Of a DNA stretch of 10,213 bases, positions 1 through 6,508 are shown in pieces. The first letter of the stretch is position 1; each line of letters begins with the position of its first letter. Made by a program: the position numbers and the translations under genes. This stretch comes from Enorma sp964624825 (GTDB lineage Bacteria > Actinomycetota > Coriobacteriia > Coriobacteriales > Coriobacteriaceae): contig CAZUYD010000045.1 in the NCBI GenBank assembly GCA_964624825.1, forward strand, positions 1-10,213, in the 5' to 3' direction. The notes under the pieces were generated by a model. It was not told where the DNA came from. It searched no databases and was given only the letters and a program-made list of their open reading frames with translations.

Positions 1-188
1 CTCCAATCGGGCGTTTCTATCGGCTACTGGTGGACGTGCTCGTGCGCCTTGCTGCGCATCTTATAGCCCTGCTCCTTGCCGCACGGCTTCACAGCGCATG
101 CGCCCGCCGGCCATCTCGGCGGCCGCAGTTCATACCATAGGTTCGATGTCGGATGGAAGGGGCTCGGGCGTTCGTCCGCGGCATGGGG

Positions 189-220
189 TAGACTGGGTAG
201 CGTAAATCAGCAAGAGAGGA
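189..220 (+). promoter_or_regulatory. probable polA -10 element and ribosome binding site
   Basis: TAGACT at 189-194 matches the -10 consensus TATAAT at four of six positions, with the strongly conserved first TA and last T. No convincing -35 is visible 16-18 bases upstream. Transcription from it would start near 201 and give a short leader. AAGAGAGGA at 212-220 is a good Shine-Dalgarno sequence eight bases before the ATG at 229, and it decides the polA start. The ribosome binding site is clear; the promoter is tentative. Confidence 0.4.
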
Positions 221-228
221 TTACCCGC

Positions 229-3072
229 ATGTCAGATTCCATTGCCGAGGTCACTCCTGCCGCTGCGGTAAAGATGGATGCCTCCCGCGCAGGCGCTTCG
301 TCGCCTGCGCGCCGCACGTTCGCCGTCATCGACGGGAACTCGCTCATGCACCGCGCGTTTCATGCCGTGCCGCCTACCATGAACGCACCCGACGGCCGCC
401 CTACGAATGCCATCTTCGGCTTTCTCAACATGTTCCTGAAGATGATCGATGCGTTTCACCCTGACGGCGTGGCGGTTGCGTTCGACAAGGGCAAGCCCCG
501 CGCGCGCATGGAAATGCTTCCTCAGTACAAGGCGCAGCGCCCTCCCATGGATCCTGACCTTCGCCAGCAGTTCCCCATGGTGAAAGCGCTGCTCGAGCGC
601 ATATCGGTTCCGATTCTCGAAGCCGAGGGCTGGGAGGGCGATGACATCTTGGGCACCGTCGCGCGCGCCGGCGAGGCGGCCGGGTGCGACATGCTCCTCA
701 TCACCGGCGACCGCGACATGTACCAGCTCACCACCGAGCATGTGAAGGTCGTGGGCACCAAGAAGGGGCTTTCAGACGTGGTGGTCATGACGCCCGAGAC
801 CGTCGAAGACCTCTATCACGGCATCACGCCGGCGCTCGTGCCCGATTTCTACGGCCTTAAGGGCGATTCCTCGGACAATATTCCCGGCGTGCCGGGAATC
901 GGCCCTAAGAAGGCAAGCGCGCTCATCGAGCAATACGGCAGCCTCGACGAGGTGATTGCCCATGCGGGCGAGGTGAAGGGCAAGATGGGCGAGAATCTGC
1001 GCGCGCACATCGATGACGCGTTGCTTTCGCGCCGCGTGGCGACCATCCAGACCAACGCTCCCGTTTCGCTCGATTTCGAGCATACGGCGTTTCCCTCGTA
1101 TGATGCGGAGGCCGTCTCGGTAGCATTGGGCGAGCTGGGCATCATGTCGATGCAAAACCGGTTCCTTGCGCTGTTGAGCGAAGACGGCGTGGCCTCGGCG
1201 GCGTCCACGGAGTTCGAGCTTCCGCCTGTGCATGCGGTGCGCGCGGAATCGTCCGAAGAGGTCGAGGTCGCGTTTCGCGAGATCGCCCGCGCGCTCGATG
1301 CGCGCGAATGGGTCGCGGCCACACTCGATGCCGACAAAGAATCCGGCGCGCTCTTTGGATTTACCCATACGCTTTGGGTGGCGACGGCGCGCGCGCTGCT
1401 TTCATTCGAGGAGCCCCTGGGTTCGACTGCGTGCGCGCCGGAACTCAGCACGGCTGCCGCTGCCGCGGGCATCGACTGCTCCGCGGGGCTTATAGCGGGC
1501 GTGCTCGTGCACCTGTTTGAGCACGGGCATGTCGCCTCGCCCGATCTGAAGACGCTTTTGCACGAGCTCTCGCCCATCGATTCCGCGATTCCCGAGATAC
1601 AAGACCCGCTCGCGGTGGACGCCGGGAGGATTTTCGACACCTCCGTTGCCGCGTACCTGCTCGATTCGGTTCGCTCGGGCTTCGACGATGCCTATCTCGC
1701 CGATACCTACCTGCATGTCTCGCTTCCGGCGGCGGCAGGAGAGGAGGGCGCTTCCGCCGATGCGCCTGCACCCGCAGCGCGTTCGGCGGCACTCGCGCAT
1801 GCGGTGACCGCCCCCCTGATCGCTGCGATGAAGGCGCAGGGCGCATTCGACGTGTTCGCCACGATCGAGATGCCGCTCGTGCCCGTGCTCGTGGCGATGG
1901 AGCGTGCGGGCATGTTCGTCGACCCGGCGCGACTCGATGTGCTGGCGTCCGAGCTTGGCGAGCAGATCGACGAGCTCGCGGCGCGCATCCGCGAGCAGGC
2001 GGGCGACGATTCGTTCAACATCTCGAGCCCCATGCAGCTCAGCCATATCCTGTTCGACGTGATGGGGCTCCCCACCAAGGGGCTCAAGAAGACGCATCGC
2101 GGATATTACTCCACAAACGCGCGGGTACTCGAGGAGCTGGCGAAAGACCACGAGTTCGTGCGGCTCGTCTTGGAGTATCGCGAGAAGACGAAGATCAAGT
2201 CGACCTATCTGGATACGTTGGGCACCATGCGCCAGGAAGATGGTCGCGTGCATACCACCTATAACCAGACCATCGCGGCGACCGGGCGCTTGTCGAGTTC
2301 GAACCCGAACCTGCAGAACATCCCGACGCGCTCTGCGCTTGGCCATACGGTGAAGACGGCGTTTTCAGTGGCGCCGGGAAGCGTGTTCGTGGCGGTCGAC
2401 TATTCTCAGATCGAGTTGCGCCTGCTCGCGCACCTCTCGGCCGATGAACACCTCGTGGCGGCCTTCAACGAAGGCGAGGACTTCCACGCACAGACCGCGG
2501 CGCGCGTATTCGGCGTGCCGATCGAGGAGGTGACGCCTGCGTTGCGGAGCCGCGCGAAGGCGGTGAACTTCGGCATCGTCTACGGCCAGCAAGCCTACGG
2601 GTTGTCCCAGACGCTCGACATCCCGATGGCCGAGGCGCGCGATATGATCGACCGCTACTTCGAGGCGTATCCCGGCGTGCGCGCCTATCTCGACAAGACC
2701 GTGGCCGAGGCGAGGCGCACCGGATATGCGGAGACCATGTTCGGCCGCCGCCGTCCCATCCCCGAGCTCAAGATGCGCAACCCCGCGCAGCGCAGCTTCG
2801 GTGAGCGCACCGCTATGAACCACCCCATGCAGGGGAGCGCGGCCGATATCATCAAGATCGCGATGGCGCGCGTGGCACGGCGCCTGCGCGATGAGGGCTT
2901 CCGTGCGCGCATGATCTTGCAGGTGCACGACGAGCTGGACTTCGAGTGCCCCGCCGATGAGGTCGAGCGGCTTTCAGCGATGGTGCGCACGGAGATGGAG
3001 TGCGTCGCGGTGCTTCGCGTGCCCCTCATTGCCGAGGTCTCTGTTGGGGCGACCTGGGCGGATGCAAAGTAA
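229..3072 (+). CDS. polA: DNA polymerase I (family A), proofreading domain apparently inactive
   Basis: This 947-residue protein fills gaps in excision repair and removes Okazaki RNA primers in the cytoplasm. Seen: a 5'-3' nuclease domain at about 30-300 with D35 in FAVIDGNSLMHRAF, acidic residues D138/D139, TGDRD at 159-163, and a helix-hairpin-helix region at about 209-229 (GLKGDSSDNIPG then GIGPKKA). The polymerase domain covers about 540-947: TGRLSSSNPNLQNIP at 685-699, motif A VAVDYSQIELR (D724), motif B with R773, K777, F781 and Y785, and motif C QVHDE (H900, D901, E902). The middle domain (about 330-530) keeps the IFDTSVAAYLLDS segment but lacks the DxE, the Asn/Asp of exo II and the YxxxD of exo III, so 3'-5' exonuclease activity is unlikely. 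The ATG at 229 is chosen for its ribosome binding site; an open frame reaches back to an ATG at 76 but that part has no family similarity. About 30 residues precede the first conserved strand, slightly longer than usual. No operon partner is visible. Confidence 0.97.
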   Translation: MSDSIAEVTPAAAVKMDASRAGASSPARRTFAVIDGNSLMHRAFHAVPPTMNAPDGRPTNAIFGFLNMFLKMIDAFHPDGVAVAFDKGKPRARMEMLPQYKAQRPPMDPDLRQQFPMVKALLERISVPILEAEGWEGDDILGTVARAGEAAGCDMLLITGDRDMYQLTTEHVKVVGTKKGLSDVVVMTPETVEDLYHGITPALVPDFYGLKGDSSDNIPGVPGIGPKKASALIEQYGSLDEVIAHAGEVKGKMGENLRAHIDDALLSRRVATIQTNAPVSLDFEHTAFPSYDAEAVSVALGELGIMSMQNRFLALLSEDGVASAASTEFELPPVHAVRAESSEEVEVAFREIARALDAREWVAATLDADKESGALFGFTHTLWVATARALLSFEEPLGSTACAPELSTAAAAAGIDCSAGLIAGVLVHLFEHGHVASPDLKTLLHELSPIDSAIPEIQDPLAVDAGRIFDTSVAAYLLDSVRSGFDDAYLADTYLHVSLPAAAGEEGASADAPAPAARSAALAHAVTAPLIAAMKAQGAFDVFATIEMPLVPVLVAMERAGMFVDPARLDVLASELGEQIDELAARIREQAGDDSFNISSPMQLSHILFDVMGLPTKGLKKTHRGYYSTNARVLEELAKDHEFVRLVLEYREKTKIKSTYLDTLGTMRQEDGRVHTTYNQTIAATGRLSSSNPNLQNIPTRSALGHTVKTAFSVAPGSVFVAVDYSQIELRLLAHLSADEHLVAAFNEGEDFHAQTAARVFGVPIEEVTPALRSRAKAVNFGIVYGQQAYGLSQTLDIPMAEARDMIDRYFEAYPGVRAYLDKTVAEARRTGYAETMFGRRRPIPELKMRNPAQRSFGERTAMNHPMQGSAADIIKIAMARVARRLRDEGFRARMILQVHDELDFECPADEVERLSAMVRTEMECVAVLRVPLIAEVSVGATWADAK

Positions 3073-3115
3073 GCGCACCTGTGCGTTGGGTACCTGCCCG
3101 GTTGGAGGGGTGGCA

Positions 3116-3151
3116 GGGCGGCGCACGGTGTTGCGGCGCCGCATGCCGCCT
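3116..3151 (+). terminator. GC-rich hairpin downstream of polA, possible terminator
   Basis: GGCGGC at 3117-3122 pairs perfectly with GCCGCC at 3145-3150, plus a G-T closing pair at 3116/3151. The loop contains a second self-complementary element, GCGGCGCCGC (3133-3142). It lies about 45 bases after the polA stop. No U-tract follows, so it is not a canonical intrinsic terminator, and GC-rich DNA forms such stems easily. A smaller stem-loop (3072-3087, loop CCTG) sits directly at the stop codon. Confidence 0.25.
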
Positions 3152-3236
3152 CGCCCGGCACCTTGCTCGTAACAAACGAGAAACATTGAAAAAAGTTCAG
3201 AGCCATGCGGGGGTGATGGCGTAACATACCAGCCAA

Positions 3237-3258
3237 TGCGAACCAGATGGCGTTCGCA
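3237..3258. promoter_or_regulatory. 7-bp perfect inverted repeat upstream of the leader ORF, possible operator
   Basis: TGCGAAC (3237-3243) and GTTCGCA (3252-3258) are exact reverse complements around an 8-base spacer. A weak -10-like TAACAT lies just upstream at 3222-3227 without a good -35. If that is a promoter, the repeat would overlap the early transcribed region as a repressor site. The half-site GAAC/GTTC resembles Gram-positive LexA half-sites, but the 8-base spacing does not fit LexA (4 bases), and it does not resemble an ArgR box. It could also be an RNA hairpin. Confidence 0.3.
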
Positions 3259-3299
3259 GCGTATCGATTGCGTTTGCACCCGGCAAGGAGTTCGAACCC

Positions 3300-3413
3300 G
3301 TGCATACCGAGATGGCGACATTTACGGGCATGGCGGCTAGCGCCATACTGCTCGGCCAGAGCATCGCCGATGCACAGAACCGACGCCAGCGCGCAATCTC
3401 CCGACGACGATAA
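3300..3413 (+). CDS. candidate arginine-rich leader peptide upstream of argG
   Basis: A 37-codon frame starts at GTG 3300 behind AAGGAG (3285-3290, nine-base spacing) and stops at TAA 3411-3413, 236 bases before argG. The middle is hydrophobic (MAASAILLG at 11-19). The end is NRRQRAISRRR: six arginines in the last ten codons, at residues 28, 29, 31, 35, 36 and 37. Four of these use CGA. All 12 arginines of argG use CGC or CGT, so CGA is rare here. The final CGA run forms the 5' arm of a hairpin at 3403-3422. Leader peptides rich in the end-product amino acid are known to control biosynthetic operons by ribosome stalling; applying that here is inference. I recognise no homolog. A chance ORF is a real alternative, because this frame is short and has no clear promoter. 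Confidence 0.45.
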   Translation: MHTEMATFTGMAASAILLGQSIADAQNRRQRAISRRR

Positions 3414-3422
3414 TCGGTCGTC
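3403..3422 (+). promoter_or_regulatory. hairpin overlapping the end of the Arg-rich leader ORF
   Basis: GACGACGA (3403-3410) pairs with TCG(G)TCGTC (3414-3422) around a TAA loop that is also the leader stop codon: eight base pairs with one bulged G at 3417. The 5' arm is the tandem arginine codon run, so a ribosome finishing or stalling in the leader would control whether it folds. No U-tract follows. Two downstream stretches, GTCGTCG at 3468-3474 and TCGTCG at 3564-3569, can pair with the same arm (CGACGAC at 3402-3408). This is the arrangement expected of competing structures, but I cannot compute energies. Confidence 0.4.
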
Positions 3423-3429
3423 TCTGTTC

Positions 3430-3444
3430 GCGCGGCTATCGCGC
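3430..3444 (+). promoter_or_regulatory. second short hairpin in the argG leader region
   Basis: GCGCG (3430-3434) and CGCGC (3440-3444) form a perfect five-base-pair stem with loop GCTAT, eight bases after the leader-end hairpin. It is not followed by U residues. It may be part of the argG leader structure or merely GC-rich chance. The stretch from 3445 to 3600 holds no gene, promoter or terminator I can support; TTTTT at 3570-3574 has only a weak five-base-pair stem (3526-3530 with 3565-3569, 34-base loop) before it. Confidence 0.3.
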
Positions 3445-3600
3445 ACCCCAGAGTTCCGATAAGGTTTGTCGTCGTTTCCCATCGGTGATGCCGTCTTCGT
3501 TGCGTGCCTTGCGCGCTTGTCGTAGCGACGTATCTCCCTAAGAAACAAAGTACATAACGTGGCTCGTCGTTTTTCGGCGCCCTATGGCAGGCAGGCTGCA

Positions 3601-3639
3601 TCCTTTTCGGGCTCATCTCGTTCGGCTCCCAAGAAAGGA
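3601..3639 (+). promoter_or_regulatory. possible anti-Shine-Dalgarno pairing before argG
   Basis: TCCTTT (3601-3606) is the exact complement of AAAGGA (3634-3639), the argG ribosome binding site, with one further T-G pair possible. The pairing could mask the site across a 27-base loop and allow translational control linked to the upstream leader. Pyrimidine tracts complementary to ribosome binding sites are common by chance, so this is weak on its own. Confidence 0.25.
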
Positions 3640-3649
3640 CGCACCCATC

Positions 3650-4882
3650 ATGAGCAAGGACAAAGTCGTACTCGCGTATTCTGGCGGCCTCGATACCTCG
3701 ATCTGCATCAAGTGGCTGCAGGAGGAAAAAGGCCTCGATGTCATCTGCGTGCTCGGTAACGTCGGCCAGGAGCTCCATGGTCTTGAGCAGAAAAAGCAGA
3801 AGGCGCTCGATTTGGGCGTCATCGATTGTCATGTGCTCGAGCTCAAAGACGAGTTTGCCGACGAGTACCTCACCAAAGCGATCGCCGCGAACTCCATGTA
3901 CGAGAACAAGTACCCGCTGCTCTCGGCGCTTTCGCGTCCGCTGCTTTCGGCCAAGCTCGTCGACGTGGCGCATCAGTATGGTGCAAAGTACGTGGCGCAT
4001 GGCTGCACGGGCAAAGGCAACGACCAGGTGCGCTTCGAGGCCTCGATTCTCACGCTCGACCCCAGCCTGGAGGTCATCGCTCCGGTGCGCGAGTGGGACC
4101 TGAAGAGCCGTCCGGACGAGGTCGCCTATGCGCACGAGCATGGCGTGCCGGTGCCCGAGGGCGCAAACGACAACCCCTATTCCATCGACGACAATCTGTG
4201 GGGACGCGCCATCGAGTGCGGCGTGCTCGAGGATCCGTGGAACGAGCCCCCGCATGATGTGTGGGTCATGACGAAAGACCCCGAGGAAACACCCGGCACG
4301 CCCACGTATGTGGAGATCGATTTCGAGCAGGGCGTGCCCGTCGCGCTCGACGGGGAGAAGATGCCGCTCGCCGCGCTGGTCGAGAAGCTGAACCAGGTGG
4401 CTGGCGAGAACGGCTATGGCCGCCTCGACCTGATGGAGAACCGTATGGTCGGTTTGAAGTCGCGCGAGTGCTACGAGGTGCCGGCGGCGCTCACGCTCAT
4501 CAACGCGCACAAGGCGCTTGAGGACCTTACGCTCGAGCGCGACGTTTTGCACCAGAAGCTCTATCTGGAACAGACCTGGGCCACCTGCGTGTACAATGGC
4601 CAGTGGTTCAGCCCGCTCAAGATGGCGCTCGACGCCTTCATGGCCGAGACCCAGAAGTTCGTGACCGGTACGGTGCGCCTCAAGTTCTTCAAAGGGCACT
4701 GCACGGTGATGGGTCGCAAGAGCCCGTGCTCGCTTTACGATTACGGCCTGGCTACCTACGACCGCGACACCACCTTCGAAGAGAAGGCCGCCGAGGGCTT
4801 CATCCAGATCGAGACGCTGTCTCTCAAGACCTGGGCGAAGATGCAAGGCCCCACGTCCGAGGCGGCAGGTGCGCTCGCGTAG
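3650..4882 (+). CDS. argG: argininosuccinate synthase
   Basis: This 410-residue cytoplasmic enzyme joins citrulline and aspartate using ATP, giving argininosuccinate, AMP and pyrophosphate: the seventh step of arginine synthesis from glutamate. Seen: the N-terminal ATP PP-loop AYSGGLDTS at 9-17, the citrulline/aspartate-binding stretch GCTGKGNDQVRFE at 118-130, REWDLKSR after it, and YSIDDNLWGRAIECG in the middle. Length and motif order match the bacterial type of about 400 residues. The ATG at 3650 follows AAGAAAGGA (3631-3639) at a suitable distance; an in-frame ATG at 3584 would add 22 residues before the conserved start and lacks a comparable ribosome binding site. argH follows after 117 bases, so the two probably share a role and perhaps a transcript. 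The 577-base upstream gap carries possible leader-peptide and hairpin signals. Confidence 0.97.
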   Translation: MSKDKVVLAYSGGLDTSICIKWLQEEKGLDVICVLGNVGQELHGLEQKKQKALDLGVIDCHVLELKDEFADEYLTKAIAANSMYENKYPLLSALSRPLLSAKLVDVAHQYGAKYVAHGCTGKGNDQVRFEASILTLDPSLEVIAPVREWDLKSRPDEVAYAHEHGVPVPEGANDNPYSIDDNLWGRAIECGVLEDPWNEPPHDVWVMTKDPEETPGTPTYVEIDFEQGVPVALDGEKMPLAALVEKLNQVAGENGYGRLDLMENRMVGLKSRECYEVPAALTLINAHKALEDLTLERDVLHQKLYLEQTWATCVYNGQWFSPLKMALDAFMAETQKFVTGTVRLKFFKGHCTVMGRKSPCSLYDYGLATYDRDTTFEEKAAEGFIQIETLSLKTWAKMQGPTSEAAGALA

Positions 4883-4926
4883 GGCATTGAGCTTCGGGTT
4901 GTTTGCCTGTTGGATCGTGGGCGCGA

Positions 4927-4956
4927 TTACGAGATGTCCGGCCGCTGTGGCATGAT
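4927..4956 (+). promoter_or_regulatory. possible argH promoter in the argG-argH gap
   Basis: CATGAT at 4951-4956 preceded by TGG gives an extended -10-like element (four of six to TATAAT plus TG). TTACGA at 4927-4932 is a weak -35 with an 18-base spacer. The 117-base gap between argG and argH is wider than in tight operons, leaving room for a secondary promoter. Co-transcription from argG is equally possible. Confidence 0.28.
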
Positions 4957-4999
4957 GGCTACGGCGGCGTGAGGAATGCGAGGGTTCGGAGGTCGGCGC

Positions 5000-6433
5000 A
5001 TGGCGCTATGGAGTGGTCGGTTCGAGGAGGGCGCTGCCCCGGTAACGCAGGAGTTCGGCGCGTCGCTGCCGGTCGATAAGGCGCTCTATCGCCAGGACAT
5101 CGCCGGGTCAAAGGCCCACGCCGCCATGCTCGCCGCACAGGGGATCATCAGCGACGAGGACGCTCGCGCGATTTGCGCGGGGCTTGACGGCATCGAACAG
5201 GATATCGATGCCGGCGCATTCTCATTTGACATCGCCGATGAGGATATTCATATGGCGATCGAGAGCGAGCTGACGCGGCGCATTGGAGCAGCGGGTGGGC
5301 GGCTGCACACCGGCCGGTCGCGCAACGACCAGGTGGCGACCGACACGCGCCTCGCCGCGAAAGCGCTTGCAAAGCACCTCATGGAGGGTAACTTAGCGCT
5401 TCGGCAGGCGCTGATCGCCGCCGCGCAAGATTCGGGAGGCGCGCTGCTTCCGGGTATGACGCACCTCCAGCATGCGCAACCGGTGCTGTTCGCCCATCAC
5501 CTGCTGGCGTACTCATGGATGCTCGCGCGTGATTTCACGCGCCTCTCCGCCGCGTTCGACGCGGCCGATGCGTCGCCCCTCGGCGCCGCCGCGCTCGCGG
5601 GAACCACCTACCCGCTCGACCGGCAGATGACCGCGCAGGCGCTTGGGTTCTCCCGGGTGATCGAGAACTCGCTCGATGCGGTCTCCGATCGCGACTTCCT
5701 GCTCGACCTGGAGTATGCCTGCTCGGTCATGGCGGTGCATCTCTCGCGCCTTTCGGAAGAGATCGTGTTGTGGAGCAGCCAGGAGTTCGGGTATATCACG
5801 CTCTCGGACTCGTTTTCCACCGGGTCATCCATCATGCCGCAAAAGAAAAACCCCGACTTCGCCGAGCTCATCCGCGGCAAGACGGGGCGCGTGGTGGGCG
5901 ATTTGGTGCAGCTGCTCGTCACGCTCAAGGGGTTGCCGCTTGCGTACAACAAGGACATGCAGGAGGACAAAGAGGGCGCACTCGACGCGGCGCATACCCT
6001 CGCGCAGTGCCTTGAGGTCATGACGGGCATGGTGGGCACGTGGACGGTACGTGCCGATCGGATGCGCCGGTGCATGGAGCGGGGGCATCTTGCCGCGACC
6101 GACGTGGCCGACTATCTCGCGAAGCGCGGCATGCCGTTCCGCGAGGCGCATGCGGTGGTGGGCCATCTTGTCCTTGCGGCCGAGAAGGCGGGCTGCGACA
6201 TCTCCGAGCTGCCGCTCTCGGCATTCAAAGCGGCGAGCGAGCTGTTCGATGAGAGCATCGTGGGAGCGCTCGACCTCGACGCGATCGCCGCGGCACGCAC
6301 CACCGAGGGCGGGACGGCTCCCGCTGCGGTCGCCGTGCAGCTTGAGCAAGCCCGAACGCGCTTCTCGGCGGACGAGGCGGCGCTCGCCGAGCTCTCGCCC
6401 GTGGTTGAGATGGGCGTCGCGTCGCACATGTAG
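5000..6433 (+). CDS. argH: argininosuccinate lyase
   Basis: This 477-residue cytoplasmic lyase splits argininosuccinate into arginine and fumarate, the last step of arginine synthesis. It belongs to the fumarase/aspartase superfamily, whose members are homotetramers with active sites shared between subunits. Seen: the typical start LWSGRF, HTGRSRNDQVATD at 103-115, GMTHLQHAQP at 152-161 with H155 in the place of the catalytic base-region histidine, and the family signature GSSIMPQKKNP at 275-285 with the catalytic serine loop. Length is normal. The ATG at 5000 is chosen because GGAGGT (4988-4993) lies six bases upstream; the in-frame ATG at 4976 would add eight non-conserved residues and has its purine-rich stretch only two bases away. 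It lies directly downstream of argG and converges with the transporter gene on the other strand. Confidence 0.97.
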   Translation: MALWSGRFEEGAAPVTQEFGASLPVDKALYRQDIAGSKAHAAMLAAQGIISDEDARAICAGLDGIEQDIDAGAFSFDIADEDIHMAIESELTRRIGAAGGRLHTGRSRNDQVATDTRLAAKALAKHLMEGNLALRQALIAAAQDSGGALLPGMTHLQHAQPVLFAHHLLAYSWMLARDFTRLSAAFDAADASPLGAAALAGTTYPLDRQMTAQALGFSRVIENSLDAVSDRDFLLDLEYACSVMAVHLSRLSEEIVLWSSQEFGYITLSDSFSTGSSIMPQKKNPDFAELIRGKTGRVVGDLVQLLVTLKGLPLAYNKDMQEDKEGALDAAHTLAQCLEVMTGMVGTWTVRADRMRRCMERGHLAATDVADYLAKRGMPFREAHAVVGHLVLAAEKAGCDISELPLSAFKAASELFDESIVGALDLDAIAAARTTEGGTAPAAVAVQLEQARTRFSADEAALAELSPVVEMGVASHM

Positions 6434-6476
6434 CATGGAGGAACCGGACACCACGCGGGCCTGCCCGTGCGCTCGG

Positions 6477-6490
6477 ATGGCGCGTGCCAT
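6477..6490. terminator. small hairpin between convergent genes, weak terminator candidate
   Basis: ATGGC (6477-6481) and GCCAT (6486-6490) form a perfect five-base-pair stem with loop GCGT in the 75-base gap between the ends of argH and the transporter gene. Being symmetrical, it could act on either strand. There is no U-tract on either side, so assignment as a terminator rests mainly on position. Confidence 0.2.
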
Positions 6491-6508
6491 GTGGCTCGCG
6501 CGCCCGTG

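Noticed and set aside
24..92. Minus-strand 22-codon frame starting at GTG and ending MRSKAHEHVHQ
   Set aside because: The composition looks protein-like, but there is no ribosome binding site, and an in-frame stop upstream near position 205 with no ATG between excludes a longer gene.
76..228. N-terminal extension of polA to the ATG at 76
   Set aside because: No ribosome binding site precedes it and the 51 residues show no polymerase similarity; the ATG at 229 has a clear AAGAGAGGA.
3281..3306. tRNA-like T-loop sequence AGTTCGAACCC
   Set aside because: The flanking five-base arms do not pair and no acceptor or anticodon arm can be built around it.
3197..4846. Long open frame on the minus strand opposite argG (549 codons)
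   Set aside because: It mirrors the coding frame of argG in GC-rich DNA and has Arg/His-rich, family-less sequence. Long antisense frames opposite polA and argH are explained the same way.
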